Assembly: GCA_947588885.1 (NCBI GenBank)
Contig: CANQAH010000008.1
Coordinates: 1 to 40,030, forward strand
Length of the DNA: 40,030 nt
Source of the DNA: an uncultured Clostridia bacterium
Lineage (GTDB): Bacteria > Bacillota > Clostridia > TANB77 > CAG-508
Direction of reading: 5' to 3'
Shown here: positions 8,289 through 16,750 of the stretch, in pieces
Layout of the letters: every line of letters begins with the position of its first letter
Numbering within the stretch: the first letter of the stretch is position 1
Translations under genes and position numbers: made by a program
Notes under the pieces: generated by a model
Database searches by the model: none
What the model was told of the DNA's origin: nothing
Seen by the model: the letters and a program-made list of their open reading frames with translations, nothing else

Positions 8289-8762
8289 ATGGGGTTCATT
8301 AAGGAATTTAAAGAATTTGCATTAAAGGGTAATGTCATGGATATGGCTGTAGGTCTTGTTATTGGATCTGCTTTTCAAACAATTATTAAATCATTAGTTG
8401 AAGATATAATAATGCCTTTTACAGCAATATTTACAGGAAATGTTGATTATACAAATTGGGTTATTGAAGTATCAACTGCACAAATAAGAATAGGTTCATT
8501 TATAACTGCAGTAATAAACTTTTTAATAATTGCACTTTCAGTTTTCATAGCATTTAAATGCGTTATAAGAATTAATAAGAAATTAGAAAGCATGAATAAA
8601 GAAGTTGAAGGAAGACTAGAAAGAAAATTTGGAAAATCAAAGAAACAAGAAAAAGTAGAACCTGAAACTAAAGTGTGTCCACATTGCTTATCAGAAGTGA
8701 AATACAAAGCTACTAGATGTCCTTATTGTACTTCAGAATTGGAGCTTGAAAAAATAAAATAA
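8289..8762 (+). CDS. mscL: large-conductance mechanosensitive channel MscL with C-terminal zinc ribbon
   Basis: Stretch-activated emergency channel of the inner membrane. The first 100 residues are typical MscL: amphipathic N-helix with FKEFALKGNVMDMAVGLVIG, TM1 and TM2 separated by a short loop. The 157-aa product is longer than usual because a zinc ribbon is appended, with C130, C133, C144 and C147 (CPHC...CPYC). RBS AAGGAGA with good spacing. It is 16 nt after the MBL gene and probably cotranscribed with it. A terminator at 8771-8803 closes the unit. Confidence 0.95.
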   Translation: MGFIKEFKEFALKGNVMDMAVGLVIGSAFQTIIKSLVEDIIMPFTAIFTGNVDYTNWVIEVSTAQIRIGSFITAVINFLIIALSVFIAFKCVIRINKKLESMNKEVEGRLERKFGKSKKQEKVEPETKVCPHCLSEVKYKATRCPYCTSELELEKIK

Positions 8763-8770
8763 ATTCAAAA

Positions 8771-8803
8771 GAAACATACTAAATTTTGGTATGTTTCTTT
8801 TTT
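8771..8803 (+). terminator. terminator after mscL
   Basis: GAAACATAC/GTATGTTTC (8771-8779/8789-8797) with a long T run. No clear promoter is seen between this and the next gene. Confidence 0.9.
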
Positions 8804-8833
8804 TTGTGCAAATAATAAAAGAAAGGGGGAATT

Positions 8834-11047
8834 ATGGATTACAGATATACTGAGGCTGCTAAAGATGTTTTAAAGATTTCAGAAAACTTTGCTAAAGAAA
8901 TGGGACATACATATATAGGAACAGAGCATCTTTTTTATGGATTAATAAAATCAGATATTGGAATAGTACAAGATATTTTAGACAATTTAGATATTAATCC
9001 AGAGAAAGTTTATAAATTGATTGAAGAAATAATTGGAAAAGGTCCATCAGTAGAAGAGATTAAAGGATATACTCCTAGATTAAATCATATCATAGATAAT
9101 GCTTATTTAGAGTCAAAAAGATTGTTATCTGATTATATTGGAACAGAACATTTACTAATTGCCTTACTGAATGATAAAGAGTGCTTAGCATCTAAAATAG
9201 CTTATGATATGAAAATCAATACAGAAGATGTTCTAAAAAAAGCTTATAAATCAATATATTCTTATTCAGAACCTAGTAAAACAGAGATAAAATCTAATAC
9301 AGTAGAACTAGATAAATATAGTGTAGACTTTGTAAAACTTGCAAGAGAAGGCAAATTTGATGGAGCCTATGGCAGAGAAAATGAAATGCAAAGAGTAGTA
9401 GAAATTTTGAATAGGAGAAACAAAAATAATCCATGCTTAATTGGAGAGGCTGGTGTTGGAAAGACAGCAATTATAGAAGGTTTAGCAATAAAAATTGCTA
9501 ATGGTGATGTTGAAGAATTTTTAAAGGATAAAAGGATAGTGAGTCTTGATTTATCACAGTTACTTGCTGGAAGCAAATATAGGGGAGACTTTGAAGAACG
9601 TTTTAAAAAATGTATAAATGAAGTAAAGGAAGATAAAAATGTAATTTTATTTATAGATGAAGTGCATATGATTGTAGGAGCAGGAGCAGCTGAAGGAGCA
9701 ATAGATGCTGCAAACTTATTAAAACCATTACTAGCAAGAGGAGAAATCCAGTTAATTGGTGCTACTACTTTAGAAGAATATAGAAAATATATTGAAAAGG
9801 ATACCGCATTAGCTAGAAGATTTCAACCTGTTATAATTAAGGAACCAAAATCCAAGGATGCAATAGAAATTTTAAGAAGGGTAGCTAAAAATTATGAAAA
9901 ATTTCATAATGTTAAAATTTCAGAAGGAGCTATTGAAGCAGCAGTAAAATTATCTATAAAATATATTCCAGAGAAATTTTTACCTGACAAAGCTATTGAT
10001 TTAATAGATGAAGCGGCTGCAAGAGTAAAAATGCAAAATGATTCAAAAGAAGTAAAATCAGAAGATGTTGAATTAATAGTTTCTGATTTAACTCAAATTC
10101 CAATAAAAAATTTAACAGAAGAAAAATTAGAAAAGCTTGCCAATATAGAAAATAGATTAAATGAAAAAATTATAGGTCAAAAAGAAGTAATAAAAAATAT
10201 TACTCAAACATTAAAGAGAGGGACTGTTAAGATTAAAGATTCAGAAAGACCAATAGGCTCATTTTTATTTTTAGGACCTACAGGTGTGGGAAAAACAGAA
10301 CTTGCAAAAATTATCGCTAAAGAATTTTTTGAAAGTGAAAAAAATTTAATAAAATTAGATATGTCTGAATATATGGAACCAAATTCTGTTTCAAAATTGA
10401 TTGGTGCACCTCCTGGTTATGTTGGATATGATGATGGCCGTTCTTTAGTGGAAAAAGTCAGAAAAAAACCATATTGTGTAGTTCTTTTTGATGAAATAGA
10501 AAAAGCGAATGAAGATGTATTAAATATTTTATTGCAAATATTAGAAGATGGTAAATTGACAGATTCAAATGGAACTGAGGCAACATTTCAAGAAGTTCTT
10601 ATTATTTTAACTTCTAATGTTGGATCTGATGTTATTAATGGGAAAAAAGGAATTGGATTTAAATATAATGAAGTAGATGCAAAAAAAGAAGATATATATG
10701 ATGAATTGAAAAAGTTATTTAAATTAGAACTATTAAATAGGATTGATCAAATTTGTATATTTAATCATTTAACGAAAGATGATATGCATAAAATATTTAA
10801 AAGTAAATTAAAAGAATTGCAAGATGTACTTAAAGAAAAGAATATTAATGTAGATGTTTCAGAAGGTTTGGAAAAATACATTATAGAAAAATCAGATTAT
10901 TATAAATATGGTGCCAGGACGGTAAGAAGAGATATTGAGCAAAACATAGAAGATATTATAGTAAATGAAATGATTAATAAAGGAATAAAGGGAAATTGTG
11001 ATTTTAAATTAGATTATAATGAAAAAAAGGGAATTTTTATAAGATAA
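8834..11047 (+). CDS. clpC: ClpC/ClpA-like AAA+ unfoldase of the Clp protease
   Basis: ATP-dependent unfoldase that feeds ClpP. The 737-aa protein has a duplicated Clp N domain (about 1-145), AAA1 with Walker A GEAGVGKT 204-211 and Walker B D275-E276, AAA2 with GPTGVGKT 481-488 and Walker B around D553, and the ClpP-docking tripeptide IGF at 607-609. It is shorter than typical ClpC (around 810 aa) because the coiled-coil middle domain that normally follows AARVKM is missing: residues run directly into SDLTQIPI. In that respect it is ClpA-like, though N and AAA sequences look ClpC-type. RBS GAAAGGGGG. No ctsR, mcsA or mcsB is adjacent. Confidence 0.9.
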   Translation: MDYRYTEAAKDVLKISENFAKEMGHTYIGTEHLFYGLIKSDIGIVQDILDNLDINPEKVYKLIEEIIGKGPSVEEIKGYTPRLNHIIDNAYLESKRLLSDYIGTEHLLIALLNDKECLASKIAYDMKINTEDVLKKAYKSIYSYSEPSKTEIKSNTVELDKYSVDFVKLAREGKFDGAYGRENEMQRVVEILNRRNKNNPCLIGEAGVGKTAIIEGLAIKIANGDVEEFLKDKRIVSLDLSQLLAGSKYRGDFEERFKKCINEVKEDKNVILFIDEVHMIVGAGAAEGAIDAANLLKPLLARGEIQLIGATTLEEYRKYIEKDTALARRFQPVIIKEPKSKDAIEILRRVAKNYEKFHNVKISEGAIEAAVKLSIKYIPEKFLPDKAIDLIDEAAARVKMQNDSKEVKSEDVELIVSDLTQIPIKNLTEEKLEKLANIENRLNEKIIGQKEVIKNITQTLKRGTVKIKDSERPIGSFLFLGPTGVGKTELAKIIAKEFFESEKNLIKLDMSEYMEPNSVSKLIGAPPGYVGYDDGRSLVEKVRKKPYCVVLFDEIEKANEDVLNILLQILEDGKLTDSNGTEATFQEVLIILTSNVGSDVINGKKGIGFKYNEVDAKKEDIYDELKKLFKLELLNRIDQICIFNHLTKDDMHKIFKSKLKELQDVLKEKNINVDVSEGLEKYIIEKSDYYKYGARTVRRDIEQNIEDIIVNEMINKGIKGNCDFKLDYNEKKGIFIR

Positions 11048-11065
11048 AAATTAATTATATAACTG

Positions 11066-11118
11066 AAAGCGGAGCATCAAAAGACAAATTGTTATCTTCT
11101 GGGGCTCCGCTTTTTTTT
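11066..11118 (+). terminator. terminator after the Clp ATPase gene
   Basis: AAAGCGGAGC (11066-11075)/GCTCCGCTTT with an 8-T run; about 28 nt between the arms. Confidence 0.9.
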
Positions 11119-11159
11119 AGTAAAATGTGAATTGACAGAGTTTTATCATGTCATTTCGC

Positions 11160-11320
11160 ATTATATAGAATTCGGTAATCCTTTGGTAAAAAGATTAACT
11201 TGTAGACTTACTACATAAGATATATTTTTATAATACTTAGACCCGAATTCAGTATTTGATTATATTCTCAGTTGAATATAGAAGCATTATATAGTTTCAA
11301 GTATTATAAAAACAGTATTA
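11160..11320. other. gene-free region with interleaved inverted repeats
   Basis: Part of the 11,119-11,554 intergenic space. A 14-bp perfect inverted repeat TTTTTATAATACTT (11225-11238)/AAGTATTATAAAAA (11299-11312) interleaves with an 8-bp one GAATTCGG (11168-11175)/CCGAATTC (11243-11250). A small hairpin TATATTC/GAATATA lies between them (about 11261-11280). No ORF or credible promoter was found. It could be an RNA element or an eroded mobile element. Confidence 0.4.
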
Positions 11321-11374
11321 ATATTATAACATGGTTGACATAAAAAAGCAAGCGGTAAGTATTTAAAAATAAAT

Positions 11375-11408
11375 ATTATCCACAATTAATGCATCAAAAG
11401 TGGATAAT
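11375..11408. other. inverted pair of DnaA-box-like sequences
   Basis: TTATCCACA (11376-11384) matches the DnaA box TTATNCACA exactly; the opposite-strand partner at 11399-11407 reads TTATCCACT. Together they form a 9-bp inverted repeat around a 16-nt loop. It could equally be a simple hairpin. Confidence 0.35.
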
Positions 11409-11452
11409 TATCATTTTGAAGGTGTAATCTTTTCATAAAAATTAGGCACATA

Positions 11453-11519
11453 GAACAAAAATGCGGACAATTTAAAATAATTTTTTCTTTTGCAGATTAC
11501 ATATTGTCTGCTTTTGTTC
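11453..11519. repeat. 67-bp CGGACAAT palindromic repeat, copy 2
   Basis: From GAACAAAAATGCGGACAA to the final TTTTGTTC, same length as copies 1, 3 and 4. It lies downstream of the 111-aa minus-strand gene. Confidence 0.85.
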
Positions 11520-11527
11520 TATAAAAA

Positions 11528-11553
11528 AGTACTAGAAAAAATTTCTAGTACGT
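11528..11553 (-). terminator. terminator of the 111-aa membrane protein gene
   Basis: GTACTAGAAA/TTTCTAGTAC hairpin; read on the minus strand it is followed by a T run. Confidence 0.8.
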
Positions 11554-11554
11554 A

Positions 11555-11890
11555 TTAATGCGATTCCCACCTAACTAATTTAATATCTTTATAGGTAGAC
11601 AATACTTCCATATATTTTTGATAATCTTCTTCCCATAAAACGGAAGGAACTTTATCAAAAGCATCAAATACTCTTTCTGCTTCACGTAAAAAAATTAATT
11701 GTTCAGTTGTAGATAGTTTTTCATACTTCTTTGAAAATGCATATAATTTATTTAATGTATCATTTGCTTTTATAAAAGACCAAAAGTCTTTAACTTTCAT
11801 TCCTGCCATTTTTATTTGTGCGACTGCTAGACCAATAAGCATGACTATTATGATAAGAAGCATAAAAAATATAATAAGTACGGCTGTCAT
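11555..11890 (-). CDS. hypothetical 111-aa single-pass membrane protein
   Basis: No family recognised. Residues 3-26 are a strongly hydrophobic helix, followed by a soluble charged helical domain of about 85 residues (segments KVKDFWSFIKANDTLNKL and LIFLREAERVFDAFDKV), presumably cytosolic. Minus-strand RBS AAAGGAG 7 nt before the ATG, promoter TTGATA-17-TATAAT at 11923-11951, terminator at 11528-11553: a complete single-gene unit divergent from the pyrH operon. A/T-rich codon use matches the host genome, so it is probably a native gene. Confidence 0.75.
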   Translation of the reverse strand: MTAVLIIFFMLLIIIVMLIGLAVAQIKMAGMKVKDFWSFIKANDTLNKLYAFSKKYEKLSTTEQLIFLREAERVFDAFDKVPSVLWEEDYQKYMEVLSTYKDIKLVRWESH

Positions 11891-11922
11891 ACCTTTTACT
11901 CCTTTGTAAAAAATCTAAAAAA

Positions 11923-11951
11923 ATTATAACATATGAAAAAAATAATATCAA
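11923..11951 (-). promoter_or_regulatory. promoter of the 111-aa gene
   Basis: Minus strand TTGATA (11951-11946), 17-bp spacer, TATAAT (11928-11923). Confidence 0.7.
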
Positions 11952-12015
11952 CAAGTCAAATTAATTTTAAAAATAAAGAAAATCTAAAAAAATAGTGGCT
12001 ATATTTTTTATAATA

Positions 12016-12024
12016 TGATAGAAT
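12016..12024 (+). promoter_or_regulatory. possible extended -10 promoter of the pyrH operon
   Basis: TGATAGAAT, an extended -10 of the form TGNTANNAT, with only a weak -35 (TGGCTA at 11996). Placed about 38 nt before the pyrH start. Confidence 0.35.
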
Positions 12025-12061
12025 GACAAAAGTAAAATAAGATGGGAGTTGTAGATTTAAA

Positions 12062-12757
12062 ATGTATAAGAGAGTCTTATTAAAATTAAGCGGAGAAGCA
12101 ATGGCAGGAGAACAAAAGACAGGAATAAATGCAGATGTTATTGAAAAAATTAGTGATAAAATTGCAATAATATCAAAGCAAGGTGTTCAAATAGGAATTG
12201 TTGTTGGAGGAGGAAATTTTTGGAGAGGCAAATATGGTTATAACATGGAAAGTACAACTTCTGATTATATGGGAATGCTTGCAACAGTTATTAATGCATT
12301 AGCACTTAAAGATTCGCTAGAAAACAAAGGAATAAAAGCTGTTGTTGAAACATCAATTTCAATGGTTCAAATAGCAGAACCATATACTAAAAGAGATATG
12401 GAAAAGCATCTAGAAAATGGAGAAGTAGTTATATTTGGTGGAGGAACAGGACATCCATTTTTCTCAACAGATACTGGAGCTGCATTAAGGGCTGCAGAGA
12501 TGGGAGCAGATACTATTTTAGTTGCTAAAACTATTGATGGTGTTTATTCAGCAGATCCTAAAATTGATCCAAATGCGGTTAAATATGATGAAATTAGTTA
12601 TACAGATGTTTTGAATAAAAACTTGAAAGTTATGGATTCAGCAGCTATAGCGATTTGTAAAGATAATAATATTCCTTTATTAGTTTTTGCATTAAAAGAT
12701 CCTGAAAATATAGTAAGGGCAGTTAATGGAGAAAAAATAGGAACAGTTGTAAAATAA
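12062..12757 (+). CDS. pyrH: UMP kinase PyrH
   Basis: Phosphorylates UMP to UDP in cytosolic pyrimidine synthesis; amino-acid-kinase fold. The 231 aa match the usual length. Visible motifs: N-terminal [11 protein letters not shown], the [13 protein letters not shown] glycine-rich loop, [22 protein letters not shown], and [13 protein letters not shown] near the nucleotide site. RBS GGGAG lies about 10 nt upstream of the ATG. First gene of a tightly packed operon whose intergenic gaps (13-25 nt) continue through polC. Confidence 0.97.
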   Translation: MYKRVLLKLSGEAMAGEQKTGINADVIEKISDKIAIISKQGVQIGIVVGGGNFWRGKYGYNMESTTSDYMGMLATVINALALKDSLENKGIKAVVETSISMVQIAEPYTKRDMEKHLENGEVVIFGGGTGHPFFSTDTGAALRAAEMGADTILVAKTIDGVYSADPKIDPNAVKYDEISYTDVLNKNLKVMDSAAIAICKDNNIPLLVFALKDPENIVRAVNGEKIGTVVK

Positions 12758-12777
12758 TTAAAAGGAGAATAAAATTT

Positions 12778-13326
12778 ATGGAATTTGATAAACTTGAAGA
12801 AAGAATGAATAAAACTCTAAGTGTTTTAGAAGATAATTTTTCAGATATTAGAGCTGGTAGAGCTAATCCAGCAATATTAAATAAAATTACAGTTAATTAT
12901 TATGGAGTTCCAACACCAATTAATCAGGTTGCTGGTGTTTCTGTTCCAGAGGCTAGACTTATAGTTATTCAACCTTGGGATGCAAGTATTTTAAAAGAAA
13001 TAGAAAAAGCTATTTTAGCTTCTGATTTAGGATTAAATCCAAATAATGATGGTAAAGTAATAAGACTATCATTTCCTGAATTAACTGAGGAGAGAAGAAA
13101 AGATTTAGTAAAAGATATTAAAAAAATTGCTGAAGATGCTAAAGTTAGCATAAGAGTAATTAGAAGAGATGGAATAGATGAAGCCAAGGAAATGGAAAAA
13201 CAATCTTTAATAACTGAGGATGATTTGAAAAAATCTGAAGAACAAATTCAAAAACTAACAGATAAAAAAATAGCAGAAATTGATGCAAAATTTGAGAAAA
13301 AAGAACAGGAAATAATGTCAGTATAG
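12778..13326 (+). CDS. frr: ribosome recycling factor
   Basis: Splits the post-termination 70S ribosome together with EF-G. 182 aa, near the standard 185. The typical domain I helix with [14 protein letters not shown], the [20 protein letters not shown] domain II segment and the [20 protein letters not shown] helix are present. RBS AAAGGAG. Its place between pyrH and uppS is conserved in Firmicutes. Confidence 0.97.
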   Translation: MEFDKLEERMNKTLSVLEDNFSDIRAGRANPAILNKITVNYYGVPTPINQVAGVSVPEARLIVIQPWDASILKEIEKAILASDLGLNPNNDGKVIRLSFPELTEERRKDLVKDIKKIAEDAKVSIRVIRRDGIDEAKEMEKQSLITEDDLKKSEEQIQKLTDKKIAEIDAKFEKKEQEIMSV

Positions 13327-13339
13327 AAAGGGTTATATT

Positions 13340-14047
13340 ATGAGTCAAGAGAATATGCCAAGACATATTGGTATTATTATGGATGGAAACAGAAGATGGG
13401 CTAGAAAACAAGGAATAGATTATAGGTTAGGGCATAAAGAAGGAGCAAAAACTCTTGAGAAAATTGTTAGATATGCTAAAAAGATTGGCATAAGATATAT
13501 TACTGTATATGCTTTTTCAACAGAAAATTGGAAAAGAAGTGAAGAAGAAGTTGGCGCATTGATGCTGCTTCTAAAAAATTATTTAGATGATTATAGTAAA
13601 AGAGCAGATACTGAAAACATAAAAATTAAAGTTTTAGGTAATATTTCAGCACTATCAAAAGGCTTACAAAAAAGTATAAATAATGCAGTTGAAAGAACAA
13701 AAGATAATGATGCAATTACATTTTCAATTGCACTTAATTATGGTGGAAGAGATGAAATAGTTTATGCTATTAAAAAAATTTCAGAAGCTGTGCAAAATGG
13801 AAGTTTAAAGATTGAAGATATTAATGAGGATATTGTTTCTGATAACCTTTATACAGAAGGAATACCAGATCCAGACTTAATTATTCGTACAAGTGGAGAA
13901 TTGCGTTTGAGTGGATTTTTGCCATGGCAGTCTGTTTATTCAGAATATTTATTTTTAGATAAATATTGGCCTGATTTTTCAGAAGAAGATTTAGATAATG
14001 CTGTATTGGAATTTAGAAAAAGAAAAAGAAATTTTGGCGCAGGATAG
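13340..14047 (+). CDS. uppS: isoprenyl transferase (undecaprenyl diphosphate synthase)
   Basis: Cis-prenyltransferase making the C55 lipid carrier for wall polymers; cytosolic face of the membrane. HIGIIMDGNRRWA with catalytic D15 starts the protein, AFSTENW and the RTSGELRLSGFLPWQ signature follow, and the acidic SEYLFLDKYWPDF segment ends the active site. The 235 aa are slightly short but complete. RBS AGAAAGG with the ATG 8 nt downstream. Confidence 0.95.
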   Translation: MSQENMPRHIGIIMDGNRRWARKQGIDYRLGHKEGAKTLEKIVRYAKKIGIRYITVYAFSTENWKRSEEEVGALMLLLKNYLDDYSKRADTENIKIKVLGNISALSKGLQKSINNAVERTKDNDAITFSIALNYGGRDEIVYAIKKISEAVQNGSLKIEDINEDIVSDNLYTEGIPDPDLIIRTSGELRLSGFLPWQSVYSEYLFLDKYWPDFSEEDLDNAVLEFRKRKRNFGAG

Positions 14048-14070
14048 ATTTTATGAAAGAGGAATAAAGC

Positions 14071-14889
14071 ATGATTAAAAGATTATTGGTAACTGTAATT
14101 GGTATACCTATTCTTATTGCTGTACTTGCATCAGGAAATAAATATTTTATAGATATTATAGTTGCATTATTTGCAGTTAGAGGAATTTATGAATATTTTA
14201 AGTGCAGTAAACAAAAATTTAAATCAGTATCATGGATTGGATATGTTTTAGCAATATCATTGGCATTTATACATATAGTTCCTATGGAGTTTGTTACTAA
14301 ATATCTTGGAATAGCAATATTATCAATATTTGTACTACTTTTTTTACATGTAATTATTACGGATATGAAAATTAATGTAATAGATATTGCTGTTAGTTTA
14401 TTTGGATATATTTATGTTATTGGATTTTTTGCTTTTGTATCACTTGTATATGGATATGAAAGAGATGGCATATTTTTAGGAAAATATTATATATGGTTTT
14501 TATTTTTAGCAACTTGGGGTTCTGATATGTTTGCATATTTAATTGGATGCAAATTTGGTAAACATAAATTTAGTAAAATAAGTCCAAATAAATCTATTGA
14601 AGGTTGTGTTGCTGGATTATTTGCAGGTGTTGCATTAAGTATGGCAATGACAGTATTATTAAATATTTGCTTTGCATTACAGATTAATTATTTAGTAATG
14701 GCAGGAATTTCCATAGTATTAACAGCAATGGGACAAATTGGAGATTTTGCTGCTTCAGCAATTAAAAGGTATTTGGGAGTAAAAGATTTTAGTAATTTAT
14801 TGCCAGGTCATGGTGGATTAATAGATAGATTTGATAGTGTTATTTTTACAGCACCTTTTGCGTATTATTTAATAACATTATTTTTATAA
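14071..14889 (+). CDS. cdsA: phosphatidate cytidylyltransferase CdsA
   Basis: Makes CDP-diacylglycerol from CTP and phosphatidic acid, the branch point for phospholipids. The 272-aa polytopic membrane protein has about 7-8 helices. The family signature near the C-terminus, KDFSNLLPGHGGLIDRFDS, carries the metal-binding Asp residues. RBS AGAGGAA. In many Firmicutes dxr lies directly downstream; here rseP follows instead. Confidence 0.95.
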   Translation: MIKRLLVTVIGIPILIAVLASGNKYFIDIIVALFAVRGIYEYFKCSKQKFKSVSWIGYVLAISLAFIHIVPMEFVTKYLGIAILSIFVLLFLHVIITDMKINVIDIAVSLFGYIYVIGFFAFVSLVYGYERDGIFLGKYYIWFLFLATWGSDMFAYLIGCKFGKHKFSKISPNKSIEGCVAGLFAGVALSMAMTVLLNICFALQINYLVMAGISIVLTAMGQIGDFAASAIKRYLGVKDFSNLLPGHGGLIDRFDSVIFTAPFAYYLITLFL

Positions 14890-14905
14890 ATATTAGGAGG
14901 AAATT

Positions 14906-16156
14906 TTGGTAGCATTTTTAATTAGTGCATTAAAAATTATATTTGTATTAAGTTTTTTAGTTTTGATACATGAAGGTGGACATTTTTTAGTAGCTAAATT
15001 TTTTAAAGTAAAAGTTAATGAATTTTCAATAGGCTTTGGAAAGTCTTTAGTTTCAAAACAAAAAGGAGAAACAAAATATTCAATTAGAATGATACCTCTT
15101 GGCGGATATGTTAGTATGCTAGGAGAAGAAGAAAGAGTTGATGATGAAAGATCTTTTTCTAAGCAAAGCATTCCAAAAAGAATTGCAATAGTTGCAGCAG
15201 GTGGTTTAGTAAATATAGTTTTTGGATTAATAGTGTATTTTGTTGTTATTGCATGTATGGGAAATTTTGTCTCTAAAAATGTTGATTATGTTCTAGAAGA
15301 TTATGGAGCGGAACAAGCTGGAATTGTATCAGGAGATGAAATAGTTAAAATTAACAATAAACATGTTTTTGTATCACAGGATGTTAATACTGAATTAGCT
15401 AAAAGTGGAAGTAAAGAAGTAACTTTGAAAGTAAAAAGAGATGGAGAAATAAAAGAATTTAAAGTTACACCGACAGAAATAAAAGGAAAAACATTAGGAA
15501 TATATCTTGATTCAGAAAATTCTACAAAAATTGCGTATATTTCTGATGATTCATCAGTAAAAGATACTTTGCAACTTGGAGATATTATTGTTAAAATAAA
15601 TGATGAATATGTAAAAGATGATTATGAAAAAATGATTGCAGCTGTAGATAGTGCGGAAGATACTATTGATTTAACAATTGAAAGAAATGGTGACTTACAA
15701 CAATTCACTGTAACTCCAAAAGAATATTCAAACTATTATGTTGGAATTGTTTTTAAACAAGCAGAAAAGGATTTCTTTACACGAATTTATTATGCATGGT
15801 TTGAAACAGGTAATTTTGCAATTTCATTAATTGATAATGTAAAAAGTTTATTTACTGGAGGAATATCAGTAAATCAAATGATGGGACCAATTGGCATTTC
15901 AAAAACTGTAAGTTCAACAAAGACTTTATATGATTATATATATTTATTGGCATTAATATCATTGTCATTAGGAATAACAAATCTTTTACCATTTCCTGCA
16001 CTTGATGGAGGAAAAATATTAATATTATTGATAGAAGCAATTAGAAGAAAACCATTAAAAGAAAATACAGAAATTGCTATACAAATGTTAGGGTTTGGTT
16101 TGCTAATATTATTATCAATTTATGTATCATATTTTGATGTAATGAGATTTTTATAA
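14906..16156 (+). CDS. rseP: RseP/RasP-family intramembrane zinc metalloprotease
   Basis: Site-2 protease that cuts anti-sigma factors and remnant signal peptides within the membrane. The start is TTG, directly after AGGAGG with 5-nt spacing; no ATG fits. HEGGH at 22-26 gives the zinc ligands H22, H26 and catalytic E23; the third ligand is in the LLPFPALDGGK motif near the C-terminus. Two PDZ-like modules are visible, GIVSGDEIVKINNK and QLGDIIVKINDEYV. The two-PDZ layout is that of E. coli RseP rather than the single-PDZ B. subtilis RasP. 416 aa. Confidence 0.93.
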   Translation: MVAFLISALKIIFVLSFLVLIHEGGHFLVAKFFKVKVNEFSIGFGKSLVSKQKGETKYSIRMIPLGGYVSMLGEEERVDDERSFSKQSIPKRIAIVAAGGLVNIVFGLIVYFVVIACMGNFVSKNVDYVLEDYGAEQAGIVSGDEIVKINNKHVFVSQDVNTELAKSGSKEVTLKVKRDGEIKEFKVTPTEIKGKTLGIYLDSENSTKIAYISDDSSVKDTLQLGDIIVKINDEYVKDDYEKMIAAVDSAEDTIDLTIERNGDLQQFTVTPKEYSNYYVGIVFKQAEKDFFTRIYYAWFETGNFAISLIDNVKSLFTGGISVNQMMGPIGISKTVSSTKTLYDYIYLLALISLSLGITNLLPFPALDGGKILILLIEAIRRKPLKENTEIAIQMLGFGLLILLSIYVSYFDVMRFL

Positions 16157-16181
16157 TAAGTAGAGAGGAAGGAAACAAAAG

Positions 16182-16736
16182 ATGAAGTGTAAAGTTTGTG
16201 GTGCAGAATTAAAAAAAGCTGGAGAATTATGTAATAACTGTATGAACAAATTAATGAAAGAACAGGAAACACGTAATGACAAAAAGGTATACTATACTTT
16301 TAAAAAGAAGTTTGTATTAGGTTATGAATTACTAAAACGTATAGAACCTATTGGTATTATGATTTTATTGATTGTGCTATTATTATCTGTTGATATAAGA
16401 TTTTGGCCATATACACTTATAATAGGTGGTGCATATATTATATTTGGAATTATATATATGTTCTATGTAAAAGCTTCGGTTAGTAAGGGAATATGCTCGC
16501 TATATAGGACAAAATTAGTTTATAATGAAGGTGTATTTAGAAAGAAAATTGTTGAGATTCCTTATTCTGAAATAGATGAAATTTATTATTCTGTTGGAAA
16601 TATGCAAAAATTGTTTCATCTAGGAACAATTATGGTTAAAAGAAAAACAAGAAATTTATTTGAAAGAAACTTTTATATTGAACCGGTAAAAGATATTGAA
16701 AAAGTTTTTGGAAAGATTGAGGAATTATTAAGATAA
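16182..16736 (+). CDS. membrane protein with N-terminal zinc ribbon and PH-like domain
   Basis: 184 aa, not firmly assigned. The N-terminus has a short treble-cleft/zinc-ribbon with CKVCGAEL and CNNC. Two membrane helices follow (about 58-75 and 80-98), then a C-terminal region of about 80 residues with LYRTKLVYNEGVFRKK and EIPYSEIDEIYYS that reads like the bacterial PH domain (bPH2/YdbS-type) found on membrane proteins. RBS GAGAGGAAGG. Embedded between rseP and polC with gaps of 25 and 14 nt, so cotranscribed; the job is unknown. Confidence 0.75.
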   Translation: MKCKVCGAELKKAGELCNNCMNKLMKEQETRNDKKVYYTFKKKFVLGYELLKRIEPIGIMILLIVLLLSVDIRFWPYTLIIGGAYIIFGIIYMFYVKASVSKGICSLYRTKLVYNEGVFRKKIVEIPYSEIDEIYYSVGNMQKLFHLGTIMVKRKTRNLFERNFYIEPVKDIEKVFGKIEELLR

Positions 16737-16750
16737 GGTAGGCGTAATAA

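Noticed and set aside
11900-12061. Riboswitch or T-box before pyrH
   Set aside because: The space holds only divergent promoters; no conserved core such as a T-box TGGNACC or PyrR-binding motif is visible.
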